A stretch of DNA of 64,000 bases from Baylisascaris procyonis (GCA_037389465.1 JAZARR010000074.1:6014001-6078000), one strand, 5' to 3'; counted from the first letter of the stretch, positions 23,964 through 38,393 are shown. The notes: a model not told the origin generated them from the sequence alone. A program made the numbers and translations.

Positions 23964-26315
23964 TTTGCTTGGAGCGCAGAATTTGAACATTGAATTATGC
24001 GAAATAGCGATTGCCAATGAACGATCGAATTGGAATAGATCAGTTTCGACCATTCAATCAACTTCAACGAATAGATTAATTTCGAAGAAACGTTTGCGCT
24101 ATTTGTATGTATTCGAATCTCTATTTTATTTTTGATCTTTAATTTATTATTTTGTTCTATTTGGAGGTTTAATGTGCGTAATCATATAAAACTATGTGCC
24201 ATTGTGCATGCGGTTCATTGTACACTGTGTATGGCTTACTGTTATTCGGTCTAGTTGTTTGCGTCGTTTTATTGTAGCAGTTTTGATGGTTGGTGTTCTG
24301 TTTAGTGTAGTAGTTATTTTTGTGGTTTTGTATTCTTCGATTATCTTTTCAAATATTTGTTAACTCATTGCATATTTGTTGTGGACGAATGAAATTTTTA
24401 AGCTAATATTGTATTCTTCAACTGTTTGAATAAATCTAGATTCCTGAATTGATTAGATAGAGGATTAATAATCGGTATCTGAGAAAAATTTATTGTCTCA
24501 GAAGTCGCACTAATTTTCTATTTAATCGAGGGGCAGTCCAGTTAGTTTGGAGAACATCTTATTAGAGCGGTAACCTCTGAACACCGTTTAGGGTTGAAGT
24601 AGATAGGCATCTGATTCCTTACGTAAACTCTGAACACCGTTTAGCCTGAAGTAGATAGGCATTTGGTTTCTTACATAAGACCTGGACACCGTTTAGCTTG
24701 AAGTAGATAGGCATCTGATTACTTACATAAACTTTGAACACTGTTTAGCCTGAAGTAGATAGGCATCTGATTCCTTACATAGGCTCTGAACACTGTTTAG
24801 CTTGAAGTAGACAGGCATCTGATTCCTTACCTAAACCCTGAACACCGTAAGGAATCAGATGCCTATCTACTTCAATCTAAACGGTGTTCAGGGTTTATGT
24901 AAGGAGTCAGATGCCTATCTACTTCAGGCTAAACGGTGTTCAGGCTTACGTAAGGAATCAGTAGATAGGGAATCTGATTCCTTACATAAGCCTGAACACC
25001 GTTTAGCCTGAAGCAGATAGGCATTTGATTCCTTAGATAAACTCTGAACACCGTTTTGCTTAAAGTAGACAGGCATCTGATTCCTAAAATAAACGAAAAC
25101 GATGGCATTTCTGATGGCATCTGAATCACCCAACTCATAAATTGAAGAAGTCACTTCTTATGTTCGCACTCAGTAAAATCATTTTTGGGGTAACTGGGTA
25201 ATCAAAAAGTTGTATAGATTTTGCAAACGGAATATTTTTGAAATATTTGCGAATTGCAAACAAACAATTGGCAAATGTTTCAGTTCTTTAGCGATAATTG
25301 AAAGAAAGAAAAGATGCTTCACGAATAAAACAGTTTAAAGAGTTAATATACCTTCTTGCCTCATATTTGATTTGATTTCATCGCATTGTTGTCATTGAAA
25401 AATGTTGTGAAGTGGAAGTGCTATACGTAGGTGGATGAGTAAGTTAAAAAGGTTATGAAATCTAGGCAAACTAAAAAATTTTCTGTAAAGCTAACATAGA
25501 TAATCTCTCGAGCGTTTATGCGTCAATTCATTGACTAATTTTCCCTAATGAATCAAAATTTACACATCATTTTGAGTGTACCTTTTGCAGTAATCATTTT
25601 TATAGGTAATTTTTAAGAAGTGGATGAAGTGTGTTAGATTTTACTTGAGTTTATTCCACCAACGCTAAGCAATCATCATATTTTAAGGGTAAACAATAGA
25701 GATGTGAAACATCAACTTACATCATCGTTCGTCAACTGTAAATGAATATTTACTAGTACAAATTTCGAGAGGTTCTATTTGTTTAATGAATTGACTATAC
25801 ATCAGTAGGAAATTGAATGCGTAATAAAAGTAAGTAAGAAAGTAGAAATGAATGAAACACATAAGTCGGACATAAGTGCATGGGTCATCGATGTGTACTA
25901 AGAAAGTTTTTTTTTTCATGATAGACATCGAATCATCTCAGATTTTATAAAAAAAATTTTCTTCATCTCTAAAATAAGCTGAAAAGTGTTTTAAAGTGGG
26001 TGCCCAAAAAAGTTGAATAGGCGGTTAGTGAAACAGTCAATATTTCAATTATGCTTACCAAACTTACTCTATCAAAATCGTCTATCGTCGGGTTATCACT
26101 TCAATGAAGTTTTTTTTTTTTTTTTTAGATGGGAGAGAGGGAGTAGCCCCTTATTTAATTATTCCATAGCATCAATCAGTCCAAATCCTCCTAAAATGTT
26201 TATTTGTCATGCTTGTAAGATTTCGAATCATTGCAAATACCAGCAATTAAATCACTGCGGCAGCTGCGTTTCATCAAAAAAAAATAGAGTGGATTTGATG
26301 TCAATTTTAAGATGA
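23964..26315 (+). CDS. Candidate 3' part of an unknown gene (two exons)
   Basis: Unknown and only tentatively a gene. Exon 23964-24104 lies between TTATATTTCAG and GTATGT and stays open for 45 codons with ordinary codon choice, for example NIELCEIAIANERSNWNRSV and a basic TNRLISKKRLRY end. It finishes in phase 2. Exon 26129-26315 follows a T19-AG acceptor and needs phase 2, so the join is in frame (TT|A, Leu) and gives about 61 more codons to a TGA. Its C-terminal part has a Cys/His cluster, CHACKISNHC then HCGSC, that could bind a metal. The 5' exons are unresolved; the intron would contain the 24.6-25.1 kb repeat array. Chance exon look-alikes are common here, so treat this as a lead. Confidence 0.35.
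24576..25085. repeat. 52-bp satellite-like array with internal inversions
   Basis: Units of about 52 bases carrying GAACACCGTTTAG and AGATAGGCATCTGATTCC repeat five to six times in direct orientation from 24576 to about 24847. The orientation then flips for two units (24849-24955) and flips back for about two more (24970-25085). The joints make long inverted repeats able to form hairpins. Open frames across it are a result of the repeat and are not treated as genes. Confidence 0.92.
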
Positions 26316-29300
26316 TGCGTCGTTTTGCCATTAGATCTCTGGAATTAGACTGATTGAAGAATTCGTTGATATGATGTCCAAGTTATCCTTGTTGGTAATC
26401 GCTGAATTATTTATTAGTTATGTTTACCATTTATTATCATTTCATTCTATTTTCGAAATGAAATAAATAAAAAATAAGTGAAAAATGCAATTATTTGATA
26501 TATTGATCTAAAATCGGCGGCGATAATTTTGAAATATGAAGAGTTTTTAAAAAATTCTCGACGAATTTCCTTTATATGAATCCGGAAAAATTATTCGAAG
26601 AATTATTCTCGTGAGACCTATTTATTTTTTTTCCAATATCTCGGTTTTGGGTCTGAAATTTGTTCTTTTGTTTTGAATATTCTTTCAATAAAGATTCCAC
26701 AACAATAGGAACAACAATATGACGACTATATTTCCTATTTGTGGAATAATGTTTATATTCGTGTGGGAAATTTTTTTTTAGAATTTATTTTGAATTAAAC
26801 ACGAATATGTTTTGAATCTATGAGTGAGGTGGATCATTAGAGATGAAAGATTTACCCGAAAAAAAAAATTTTCATGCAATATTAGCAACCTTTTTGTGCA
26901 ATATAAGCATGCGTGTGGTGATGCCAAAAATGGTGAATCTAAACGAAAACACAATGTTATGTTGTTTTTTTTTTATAGTACAACAAATGTCTTTGCATGT
27001 GTTATATATGTGAGGAATGTGCTTGCGTATTGAATGGAATGAGTATTGAAAAACATGTCTGCAACGTGGTGAATGATGCATTAGTCTGCAACTATTGCTG
27101 CATTTTTTTTCTTTTTTCTCAACACCATATCACTTATCCTTAAGCATACGTTTACAGCAGGCGTCTATATCGAAATTGTGCTCATTGTTTTACGAGTCAT
27201 TTGAGTTGTTTAGTATTTTAAGCAATTATTAGATGCATAAATTAAGCAATTTTCCCTTTCAGTAATCATTTCTCAATTTCATGATTTCAAAATCGTTTTC
27301 AATATAGAAAAAAAGAGGGTCTCTATTTATTCTCATGTAGAGTGACACAATAATTTTTGTACCGTCTATCATAAAAAAGAATGAAGCATATCAGAGGAAG
27401 TGGTATATTGTACGTTTTTGTGGGGTTCTTATCATTATAAGCATTCATTTATAGTTATACAATTAGTGTGCATCATATTTCACTATATTTTCTATCTCTT
27501 ACTTTATTGATTTCTAAGTTGAAATTATAGAGGAGACAAAAATATACGCATATATGCAAATATGTATATATAAGCGTGATTTTATCATAATGAGCATCGA
27601 TAAGAGCAAATTTTGTAAACAGGGCATAGAAATATTTGCAAAGATATAAATAGAATTTTAATATGCGAAATGATGTAAGAGAATAACTTTATGGATAGTT
27701 GAAGTAATTTCTTCAGTGAAAAATTTAATGATTGAAGTAATAGCGATTATGAGTTGAAAATAGCTAAAATGCTCTGAAAAGATCGCTCGCACATAAATTA
27801 TGAATGACATGTCAAAACTGAGATCTTTGAGTAGCAATAGGAATAAATATGATGTTTTTCGTGTTGTTCAACGGATTTCCTATGTCCCTAGATGCTCATC
27901 AAGTGACCATCGAAACCTGTTTGTGTTTTTTTTTTTGGCACCGGTAGAAATTCATAAATAGTGCTTGAAAATTTCTTCTTATTTTATCACTAAAATTGAA
28001 TCTTTTTTTTCTAATACTTTAGCAAATATTTTTGCTACTCTATTGTACATAGTTTACATTTACTGACTAATAGTTTCTTTATAGATTTCACAGATCTTTT
28101 CTTTAGGAGATGCGATATCTTTTGGAATAAACTTTTCAATCATGAATATAACTGATGAAATTTATTACGTTCGAAATTTTTGATTTCTTTTCTAGTGGAA
28201 AATTTGGCCAAAAATCTAATGAAAGAAAAATTGAATCGATCGAAAGAATTTTTCGTTTATAATTGTTGAGGCAAATTTGATGCATACTAAAATTTATTCA
28301 CTAATGCTAGCTTGATGTCTAAGCTAGGAAGAAGAAACTTTCTTCATGAGTCACCATTTTGTGAACTATTGTTATTTTATTCAGTTTAAATATCGCCTTA
28401 ATTAATTTTGAAATATGAGTCTTATTCAACTTCAATATGCATTGTAATATATGTATAGAGATAGCATCCAAGCATGTCTGAGAAATTGATGATAGGAGCG
28501 TCAATAATAGTAGATTTCAAGCTCTAAAATATGTTAGTCGATTTGGTAGCAATAGTTTCCGGGGACCATAAGAACGATAAAAAAATCATCTTTAGTAATC
28601 GGTCTAAATATTTATTATTAATGGGGGTAATCATATGCTCTTAATTATTATCTTATAAGTTTTGAAATTTCTGAAATATTTCTTTTTTATTTCCTTTTCC
28701 TTTTTTTATATAGTTTTTTTTATTGTTGATATTCGAAAAAAGAATAGTTTTATTGAGGATTCGAAAATGATTTCCTCAGTCGCGATTATATTGGCGAATT
28801 TCGGCTTTCGTTTCATAAATTTTTGCGAATAAATTATCATTTTTATAGCGTTATTCAACAGTCGTAAATATGAGGTGAGATAGAAATCAAAATAGGAAAT
28901 GAGACCATATGGGATTATTTTTGTGATTAAAGAAATTTAACGAAAACTATGGAATTGTTGATAGTGTTAATTATCGTCGTAAATAAATTTTTAATATATT
29001 TTTAAAGCGGATATTCGAATTATTGCTTAGATGAAAATCTATGCAAAATATTGCATCTAACTATTAATTGGTTGAAAATTTTCTATTTCAGTTTCTCGTT
29101 TTTTTTTTCTGCAAATATTCTTTCACATTATTATGAAGGAAAAGAATCTAGATTTTTTTTTATGTAAAGTCGGCATAAAGCATCCTCAATGCATCGGCTG
29201 ATTATGCAAGGAATTCGCTCTTAGTGAATGCCCATCTTTGGAGGGTTGATGAGTCTTTTTTTTTGCAAATTGTCCATTTGCGAGATATTTGAGAATGCCA

Positions 29301-32300
29301 TGAGAACGTGGAATGAATTTGCATGCTATATAGTGGGTTTATCTAGTTTCCCGCGGGATGTTCCCACGGGAATCTTTAACCATGAGCATTCTTGTATACA
29401 AATTGTGTGCAAATAAGAGCCTATGTTATTGTATTATATCTTAATATGCCTTATAATTAGAACATATATCAACAAAAGAAATTTTAATCGCAAAATAGTT
29501 TCATATGAGTATTTAATAATAGCGATGCAATGTAGAAATATTAAGCAGTATGCAGCATCTATTATTGCAAATTTTTAGAGGATTTTATTGGTTCCCCTTT
29601 GCGTTAAGAACATGAAACTTTCATTGCGTTAAGAATCTCGGCTCAGTTTTTTTTTTTGTTCTTTCATTTGAAGCATTGAACTGAACCTCTCGCAGCATTG
29701 AGGTGTTGGTTTCATTTTGTTGTTCATCGACACCTCTCTTCGTGCTAATAAAAATACTTTGCGTTAAACAACTTGAGCGATCCATCGATTTAAAAAAAAA
29801 ATTTCAGTATGCAATTGATGCGTCCGACCACAACGATTAGATTCGCTTTGTTAGTTCAAAGATCTTCGAATAAATTTTACTTTATGCATTGATGCAAAAA
29901 TTGATGGATCGAATGTAATTTGCATTTCGCAAAATGGATATTATGAGAGCGCTTAAAAATTTCGTTCGAAGAAAAATTTGCATATTCTTTTTTTTTGTGC
30001 TCCTAGATCTGCCTAATTCCACTATTAATTTTCTGTTGAGATATGCATATGAGGCGCAAAAAAAAAAGTACTAAATTTATAGGATTTTCATGCAAGACTC
30101 TCTTGTTTTAAAATTAAGCGTAAATAATTGACTTTCATTTGCTAGAATTGAAAACGATCTGCATATATCGTCTTGACCTATGATTATAACCGATATAAAT
30201 CAATCATTTGAAGAATTTTTTTTTTTTTGAGAAACCGTAGATCGTTTTATCACTCTCTCATAAGCATCGAAAAAAAAATTGCTACGAAAAAGTTCACCTC
30301 GAATTCCCATAATTTTCGCACCTCCATCGTATCATTTCATCTGAATTTGTCGAACTTTTAGATTTATAGTTTAGCGTCTATCTCATTCGTTGATTAACGT
30401 TTTCACTCATTGTTGATTTTTCATTTGCATTCAAAAAAAAAAAATTTACTCTCTTCTTTCGAATGATTTTCCTTCCATTCGTTTTACTTATAGCTTGATT
30501 TGATAAGCAATAGGATTATCTATTCGCGCAAAAATTTATTCTTTGGTAGTTTCAAAATTTTTGGAAAAATTGAAGCGATCATTTTTAAGCTATTTAGCGA
30601 ATAATAGAATAATTGCATTTGTAAATAATAGAAATATTTCACTAAGAAAATTTCATTTAAATATTCGAAATAATTTTCAACTTTTTTTTTCTATTTTAGC
30701 GCATTATTCAGCATCATTAGATTCATGAATTAGTACAGTGAACTATTCTATTGAAGTTCTTTTAAAGAGTATTCTATGTTGAGTAATGTTAAGTAAATAT
30801 ATATTTCTTTTGCCTCAACAATGAAAGAAAATTCGCCTTTTATTGCCTCATAAAAGACAGTGCTATAATTACTGATAATTTCTGAGCTTTGTTTTTTTTT
30901 TTTTCTAAAGTTTTGTTGTTTTTTTTTTCTCTCAGCGGAATATTATTCATTCTTTCATTTCAATGTATATTCCATCAAAAACAATAGCCATAAATAGCTG
31001 TGTCAAATTATCACCTTTTGTTGATAATGAGTATCTTTATGAGTATTCCCATCGAATTGTGCTCTCTAAATTGACATATTAGAAATTCTTTATGAGTGAA
31101 TGAGTGAAAAAAAAAATGCTTTTGGAATGCTATGAGATCAAATATTTCATATTTAACGATTATTTTAGTGTTTTCCGGCTCAATATTCAAATAGAACAAT
31201 GCAAAACGCAATATTTAGTTTGTCTCTAGTATTGTTTGTTAAGGTGTTGCGCTTAATATGAAACTAAAAGCAAGCCGATTATCAAATGTTTTAAAAAATG
31301 ATTGCATTCTATTTCTACGTCGATTTTTTAATAAAAAACATTGAGTAGAAAGTTCATAATATAAAATTGTTTATTCATAAGTAGTATTCATTGATGTTTT
31401 TATAAATGAAAATTTTATAATTTAAATTGTTGTCTTCATGAAATCATTAGAATGAGCGCGCTGCACTTTAAATTCGGTGTTTTCTTTTTTTCACTTTGTA
31501 TATGCTTATTATGCATAGAGTTATTTCTTGATCAGTAGAGGCAGAAAGAAGTCATAACGCTTTGATAGAATTGCAATTATCTAAGAGTGATATATTTGAA
31601 TTGCTAATTTTGTTTACTAAACAATCATAAACTCTTGTTTATTGCTTCTGAAATTGTTATTAGAAGAGTTTGCTAATCGACCATTTCATAAATTATTCTC
31701 CACATAGATTTTACGAACAATTGTTTTATAGCATTAAAAAAAAATTGTCTAGTACGATCATAAAACAAGCGACTTTTTCTTTTGTAAAAAATTTTAGGAT
31801 CAATTTGCACACATTAAAATTGATTACCTATGAATGGTAGAAAAAAAATGAGATCAGTAAGACTAATGAACAAATGTTATTTGCTTAATGATCGGTAGTT
31901 TTTTTCATAGAAATATATGGGAAGAAAAGCTAAATAAAGCTTGAGAAGTAATATTAAAGAAATACTATAAGATTTGTTTACTACTTCAGAATTGATAATA
32001 TAGAGATATATTTAGCATTGCGATGGCTATAAATCTTTAAAACTTTTGACAAATTTCAATAATTCGAATTCATTATGTAGTTTTTTGAAAAAGGAGCTAT
32101 AGTATAGCTGAAAGAAATTAGAGATGAGTTATAAATATAACTTAAGCTAGTTGAAAGTAAGCCTATAAGATGTATAAGAAAGAAAATTGCATTTATTGAT
32201 CAATGTTGATTTCTTAAGATGAGTGTTTGCATTCTAAAGATAGTATATCAATATTTTTATTTTCATTGAAGAGTTATTATTGAAATCATTTGCATATAAA

Positions 32301-33073
32301 AAACAAGCATTTTTAATGAAAAATTTATTGGTATATTTGTTTAATTTTCATGTGATGAAATAATCGAGTTTTTTTTCTTTTTTCTTTTCTTTGAAGGGGG
32401 GAAAGAGGCGGAGTTTGGTAGACGTTGATCTCAAAATCGTTTCAACCGCTCTTCCACGAAAGAGTTCTTCACTCTTATCTCAGCAGTGGATTTTCCCACT
32501 GAGAACATTAGAACCCTTGCAAAGAGTTGGCGAAATCATTTTCACATCTTTCAATTTTCACTTACATTTTTCGTTTCCCTTCTCTTTTACAGCAATTATT
32601 TTATTTATTTGAAGCCATTTTTTTGCATTTTCGTTGATTTTATTAATTTATTAAGTAAACTCTAAATAGTCGATATCTTTTTTTTTTTTGCTTATTCGTA
32701 GATATTAATCACAAAGAAGAATAAATGATGTTGCTAAGTGTCGATGAAACTTCTATTGTGCTGAAGCTTTGTAGAGCAATGCAAATCCTATGTCTAATTA
32801 TTTGATCATTGATATATGAAATTGCTATCAAATATCACCGGTTTTATGCACATAAATATTGCTCTGTTGAAAATGTTTCTATTCTACATATATGCAATCT
32901 AACTGCTCTATATTTTCTTTATTGAGAATTGCATTTATCGATTTATTATCGGCTGGCAATTGTATTAATAGCTCTGCAATTTAAAGGAAGTTCATAAATT
33001 TTCATAAATTTCAGCGGTTTCACGCAAGGTTGATTTTCAAATGGTAACAGAAATTTATGCTTCAAATTAAACG
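26316..33073. other. AT-rich gene-poor region
   Basis: Nearly continuous T/A-rich DNA with many homopolymer runs. Short exon-like pieces follow acceptors at 29806, 32390 and elsewhere, and a 62-codon ORF begins with an ATG at 29228 three bases after an AG. None has a second supporting signal, and at these lengths they are expected by chance. Confidence 0.5.
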
Positions 33074-33103
33074 ATGTGGTCGTATCAACTCGACACCCGA
33101 AAG
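33074..33103 (+). other. Possible first coding exon
   Basis: The ATG opens ten codons, MWSYQLDTRK, that end at a strong donor (AAAG|GTATGT). An acceptor (AAATTTCAG) lies 60 bases upstream at 33014. It ends in phase 0, as would be needed to join the candidate micro-exon at 39339-39371. There is no homology support. Confidence 0.15.
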
Positions 33104-34840
33104 GTATGTTCCAGCTTTTTTTCAATATCTTATGTGCTTATATAGTTTAGCCGTTTAATTTTTTGCTTTTAATACCTTTATTTATTATTATTTATTTGAA
33201 TTTGTTATTTGTTGTTATTGTTTATTTGTTGTTAATGGTTTATTTGTTGTTAACGGTTTATTTGAATTATGAAATGCTGTACTTAGGTAGGTTCGCTTTA
33301 TGCTTATGCAGAATTTTTTTTTGCGCATATTTTGCGCATATTTGCGCAGATTTGGATAATTAAGTTGTTCGCATAGCGGATGCAAAATATGTTGTATTCT
33401 TAGAGGACTTTTTTATCGAAATGCTTACTGCCAGCAATCATTCATTATCACTTATCATTGTCCATTTCGCGTCGAATAGTTAAATTTTTAAAATTTTTTA
33501 AATTCGATCATTTTTCTATGAGCAAAGAGAAGAGCTGAAGCGATTGCTTCTTTTATCTTATCATTAATTTCTCAGTGCGGAAGCGTATGTTTTAATGCCG
33601 ACAACATTTTTACGATTTACGCATTTGTTTATCAATATTGCATTCATTGCCATTTTAGAGCGCCGCTTATAATGAAGAAATTCATTGAAAAGATCCTATT
33701 TTTCTGTGACATTGCTTGAATCACGCGTATCCATGATATTATTTTTAAAGAGTTGAGTAATACTGGGAGTAGAAATGAGGGTAGAATGATAGAGAATAGA
33801 ACCATGATCTATGATTATCCGAGCAAACGATTTATCCATTAAGCTAAGTCTCTTTGTAATGTTGCATTTTTTTTTTCACTTTAATCAAATGCGCATGGAA
33901 TTGCATGACAAAAACGTGAAAGATAAACGAATGCTTCCTTTTTACATTTCTATATCTTTGCATTTTCTGTACAATCTGCGCAGTATAGCCAATTCATAAT
34001 GAAATAGTAAACAAAGTTTTTTTAAGGCTAAAATTGAGCAAACATGGCAAAAATCTAAAATTCTAGCAGATGCGCCTTCAATGAATTCACTACTCTCATT
34101 GTGTGCAATATTTCAATCGGTTAAATTGAAAGTTTTAATTTTCTTCTTTTTTTCTATTGACTTTTGAGTGTATTCGTAAGCAATTAGTGACATGACGTCT
34201 ACTGTCATTTGATAGCGACTATCACTTTCAACGAGATACTTGATTAACAAATTTTTTTCCAAATAAACTCTCTAAATAGCATTCAAAGTTTCGTTGATTC
34301 CATTTAGGGTTTTACACCTTTCCTATCTATAAGTTCTTTGCGAAAACCTTAATAACCACTTTCTCTATTGGTTGAATTCATTCAATTATCATCATTAGCA
34401 TTGTCATCAAAGCAATTTCATTGAACAGATTAGCGATTGCTTTTTTAAAAAATTTTGTAGACAATAAGAGAGAATTAATACTAAAAATGCGGAATATAGA
34501 ATATAACATTGAAAAATACAGCTATCAGGGAATTAGCAATATGGGCGTCGCAATAGTTCAGCGTTGAAACATTAAATTTAGCGGCAACTGTTTAGTCGGA
34601 GTCGAGTTTTTTTTTTAATTTTTTATTTCGAATGTAAAACTTTTGACAGCGAATTACCTATCTTTTTTTTCTTGTGAACCGTAATTTTTGAACAAATTTT
34701 CATTCATGCATTAATTTATTAGCAATGTGATAAATTTTTTTTGCTTCTACATTTGAAATACGCAGTATATTTTCGTTGTGCTTAATCTAAAAATTTATTG
34801 CTGCACTCTGTGATCGGCTTGTTTTTCAATTCAAATTAGT

Positions 34841-34892
34841 ATGAAAGCGACGCGCACTCTTCACCATTCATGGCTAACTAGCAAACTGTTAG
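34841..34892 (+). other. Possible first coding exon
   Basis: An ATG two bases after an AG acceptor (TTCAAATTAG) opens 17 codons, MKATRTLHHSWLTSKLL, ending at a good donor, TTAG|GTAAAC, in phase 1. That phase fits the candidate exon at 43157-43494, but the join would need an 8 kb intron and has no other support. Confidence 0.15.
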
Positions 34893-35060
34893 GTAAACGA
34901 CTTGTAGTTAGAGTATACGGCTAGAGAAAGACGCTTTATTGATATGTATATAGAACGTTCTGAGTGGTGTACTACTGTGAAATGCAAATGCATATAGCAC
35001 GCATGTCAGTCTCATTGCTATCAATTCGAATTTCTTTCAAGCTTCATCTTGTAACTTGAA

Positions 35061-35087
35061 AACAACAACAACAACAACAACAACAAT
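35061..35087 (+). repeat. (AAC)n microsatellite
   Basis: Nine consecutive AAC or ACA triplets, with no open frame or exon context around them. Confidence 0.9.
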
Positions 35088-35999
35088 TGTTCTTGCATCA
35101 TAAAACTTCACCTGTCGAGAATCAATAGATGAAATTAGTGGGTAAATGAACATCTTTTCGATTTGATAACTGCACACCTTCATCTAGTGATCAGTGATTT
35201 AGAGAAAATAGTCATCGATCATCAATTTACTTTTCCGACAGATGTTGACCATTGAGAACTCGATTCGGAGTCTAGCTACATCGTCTCGTCTCAACGATAA
35301 ACAATATTTTTCTATGCTCGAAAACACTTCGTAAAAATTAATGAAACGAGAAATTACATCTTTGAGGCAATTGTTGTTGTTGTTTTTTATTTTATTCTAT
35401 ATGTGTCTTATTCATGAACATTCGGCTTCTATCGAATTAGTCTTCGTTCAGTTTGCTTGAAGCATAAAACTTTTCTTAGAATTAAACAAGTCTGAAGGAA
35501 CTGTGAAGGCAAGTTTGAGAGTCCACAAAACTGCTTACTCGTCATATATTTTTGTTTTGTATATATTTTTTTAAACTGAATATTTTTTTGTAAAGTGTTC
35601 TCGAATTGTCTATACATTCGAAAGGGTCATTACCATATAGCTGCTCTAAATCTCTTTCGTGCATCATATATTCCTCGTTTTTTCATAGTAATTCCCATAA
35701 GCATAACACCCGAACGTGTTATACTGATCCGTCATATCGCTTATATTAAGCTTACTTTCAAGCATTCTATCACCCTATTTCTCTTTAGAAGCTCAATTTT
35801 TATGCTTTTTTTGAAAAAAAAATGTTAAGTTTGCTCTCGTTAAGTAGTTTAGGTGATACTTGCTCGTTTTTTTTTTTTTTTTTGAAAATAGTATGTTGCC
35901 GGACATTAACACTGCGAGATATTGTTTCATTCTAGAAAAGAAGGCTATAATCAAAAATGAGAGGTGATCGCCTTAGCCAGACCTTGCTAGTTGCCCAAA

Positions 36000-38390
36000 C
36001 TGGGCAAGTGAAGTTGAAAATATGCTGTGGCCAAGCAAGAAAAGAAATAGGGAAATAGGGAAGCATGTCAAAGGATATATGCATTTGCAATTGCGCTCAG
36101 CAATCTGAATGCTTTCATAAATTATCAACGAATGAGCCAGTCTACTAATATACTGTGATAAAATTTTCTTTAGAAGTTTGTCTTTGCGACTTGAACATTT
36201 TGAAAAATGCCCACTTATTATTAAATTTATTTTTTTTTTTGCAACTCTTCATTGACATAGAAATTGCATATGATTTATGTTGATTAATTCAAAATTGAAT
36301 AGTGCTATAAAGGGATGAATTATATTCCTATTAAATTTCTTTAATGCAATTTCAATGGTGTTATAATTCGTTCTTCACAGGTAGATTGAGGAGCAAACAA
36401 AATGGGAAAAGCAAGGGGAAGCTTTTATGCTAATGTGCATTAATAATGCCTAAAAAGTACTCTACTCAAATAAAGCCTAGTCATATCATAATTTTTGACT
36501 ATTTCCTCCTCTTTTTGGAATATTTTCAAATATTAATAAATTGACGGGCGATAGATATGTAACAGAATAGCTTTGCTACTTTTAAAGGTTTCGCACTCTT
36601 TAGAATAGTCGAGCCTAGAATAAGCGAGAAAATATCAGTTATTATTTAAGTGATGTATAGTGTGGTGTAAGGCATATTACTTCTTCATTAGCAAAGCGTT
36701 CACCGAAATGTGCTGATATAGCGCTTCATTCGGTGGAAAACAAGTTGAATGCTTCTTAGCAAGTATTCTAAAATATGTACTTACAAAAACTTTCATGAGG
36801 AATGATTTCATTTAGCGATTTATACTAACCTTTATATGCGACTAAAATTCTACTAAAGAATAGAATAATGGACAAAAATTGCGTTTTGTTTGAAGGTAGC
36901 AATCAATTCTTAGAGGAATAAACATTCCAATTTTTATAAAAAATAAAATTTTTATAATGTTTGCAAACTTATTTTCGACATTTTGTGAATTGCTGATGAA
37001 CTTTAGTGGTGATATTAAATCCTTGGGGAAATCGTTGAGATGATGGGACGATTTGAGCAATGATGGCTGTACTAATTGTTCCAACGATCCTTTCGTTTTT
37101 AAGAACAATATTTCTGGAGTTTTTTGAGTTCTATATCTCGAAATAATCAAATTTGATAGCGATGCAAAAATTTACTTATCTCAAAGTGTTTTGACTACTT
37201 CATCTTACTGTCGCCACGATTACTGCTTAGTGATGCTATAAAATTCTTTAAGAAGTTAGCTTTTTATGGATGCTATAAAGTATTTGGCTATACTGAACAG
37301 TAAATAAATGAATAGATAGATAAATAAATAAACAAATGATTTCTATAAGTCAGCATTAACAAAAATGTTCGTTTCGTGCAAATGATTTTCTACGGTGGAC
37401 GTACTTATACGCTCATGAGATGTTAAGCGCCACGTTTGTCCTCCTTGTAAATCCTCCTCTTTTGTAGAGGAGGATTTATATGGATGTTTTATCTATTTCT
37501 TGCTAGTTAAAGTTAAAATTTGAAAAAGTTGGCCTATGTACTCAATTTTTTATTGCCAATTTGTGAGAGCGATCGGTTAGATGAGTGATGAGATGCTAAA
37601 CTGCACGTCGTATCACATCTTCTAGAATACCTTTTTTAATTAGTGATCTAGTAATATTGTGCTAGATGAAACTTTCAATCATTGCCAAACCAATTAAATA
37701 CTAAATATTTGAGAGTATCATTGCAAACTCTATTCGTTATGCAAACAATCAATGTGAATTGTATTCATAATTTTGGCTGCATGCCCATTAGATCGGCTCT
37801 TTTGAAAAGGCGCCGCTTATCAGTAGTTCTCTATTGTTATCAAAAGTGCAATATTTTATGGTATAGCATTGCAAAATAGCCTCTATCATGTCAATCACTA
37901 TTTGCAATCATTTAATTAATAGATGCGATCGCCTAATTGATATTTTTTTTTACAATTTTACAACCGTTGATTATAAATTTCAATTAAATAAATTTCAACA
38001 ACTTCATTATAGTACTAAATTACACTATATTGGAAACGAAAAAATTTTTCGCTATAGTTAGCAAAAACCATTATGAATTTCTTACATATTGTCGCATTAA
38101 AGTAAAATCTATGTATTCGTCTGTCTAGTAGTTTCATGTAGTAAATAACTGTTTCCTTGTAGACAGTTAAGGTAATAAAAAATAGTGGATGAAATCTATT
38201 ATATACGTACATTCTGCAAAGGAAATTTCGTGGTGACGTAGGTCATCCTCGTCAAATGTCATAAGTATTCAAATATATAAGTTATGCCATCTATTAATTC
38301 GTTTATCAAATTATTTATGTCTATTTATCTATTTATTTATTTATTTCTTTATTTATTTATTTATTTATTTACTTGTTTTATTTTATCTGC
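36000..38390. other. AT-rich region without a supported gene
   Basis: Mixed AT-rich DNA with a perfect hairpin at 37448-37478 and ATAA- or TTTA-type tracts near 37308-37338 and 38310-38372. No splice-supported ORF was found. Confidence 0.45.
37448..37478. repeat. Perfect 12-bp hairpin
   Basis: TAAATCCTCCTC is followed by a 7-base loop and its exact complement GAGGAGGATTTA. The G+C-rich stem stands out from its AT-rich surroundings. Confidence 0.9.
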
Positions 38391-38393
38391 AAA

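Noticed and set aside
24924..25154. Two overlapping 69-76 codon ORFs on the minus strand
   Set aside because: They lie within the 52-bp repeat array; the repeated peptide pieces simply mirror the DNA repeat and have no splice or start support.
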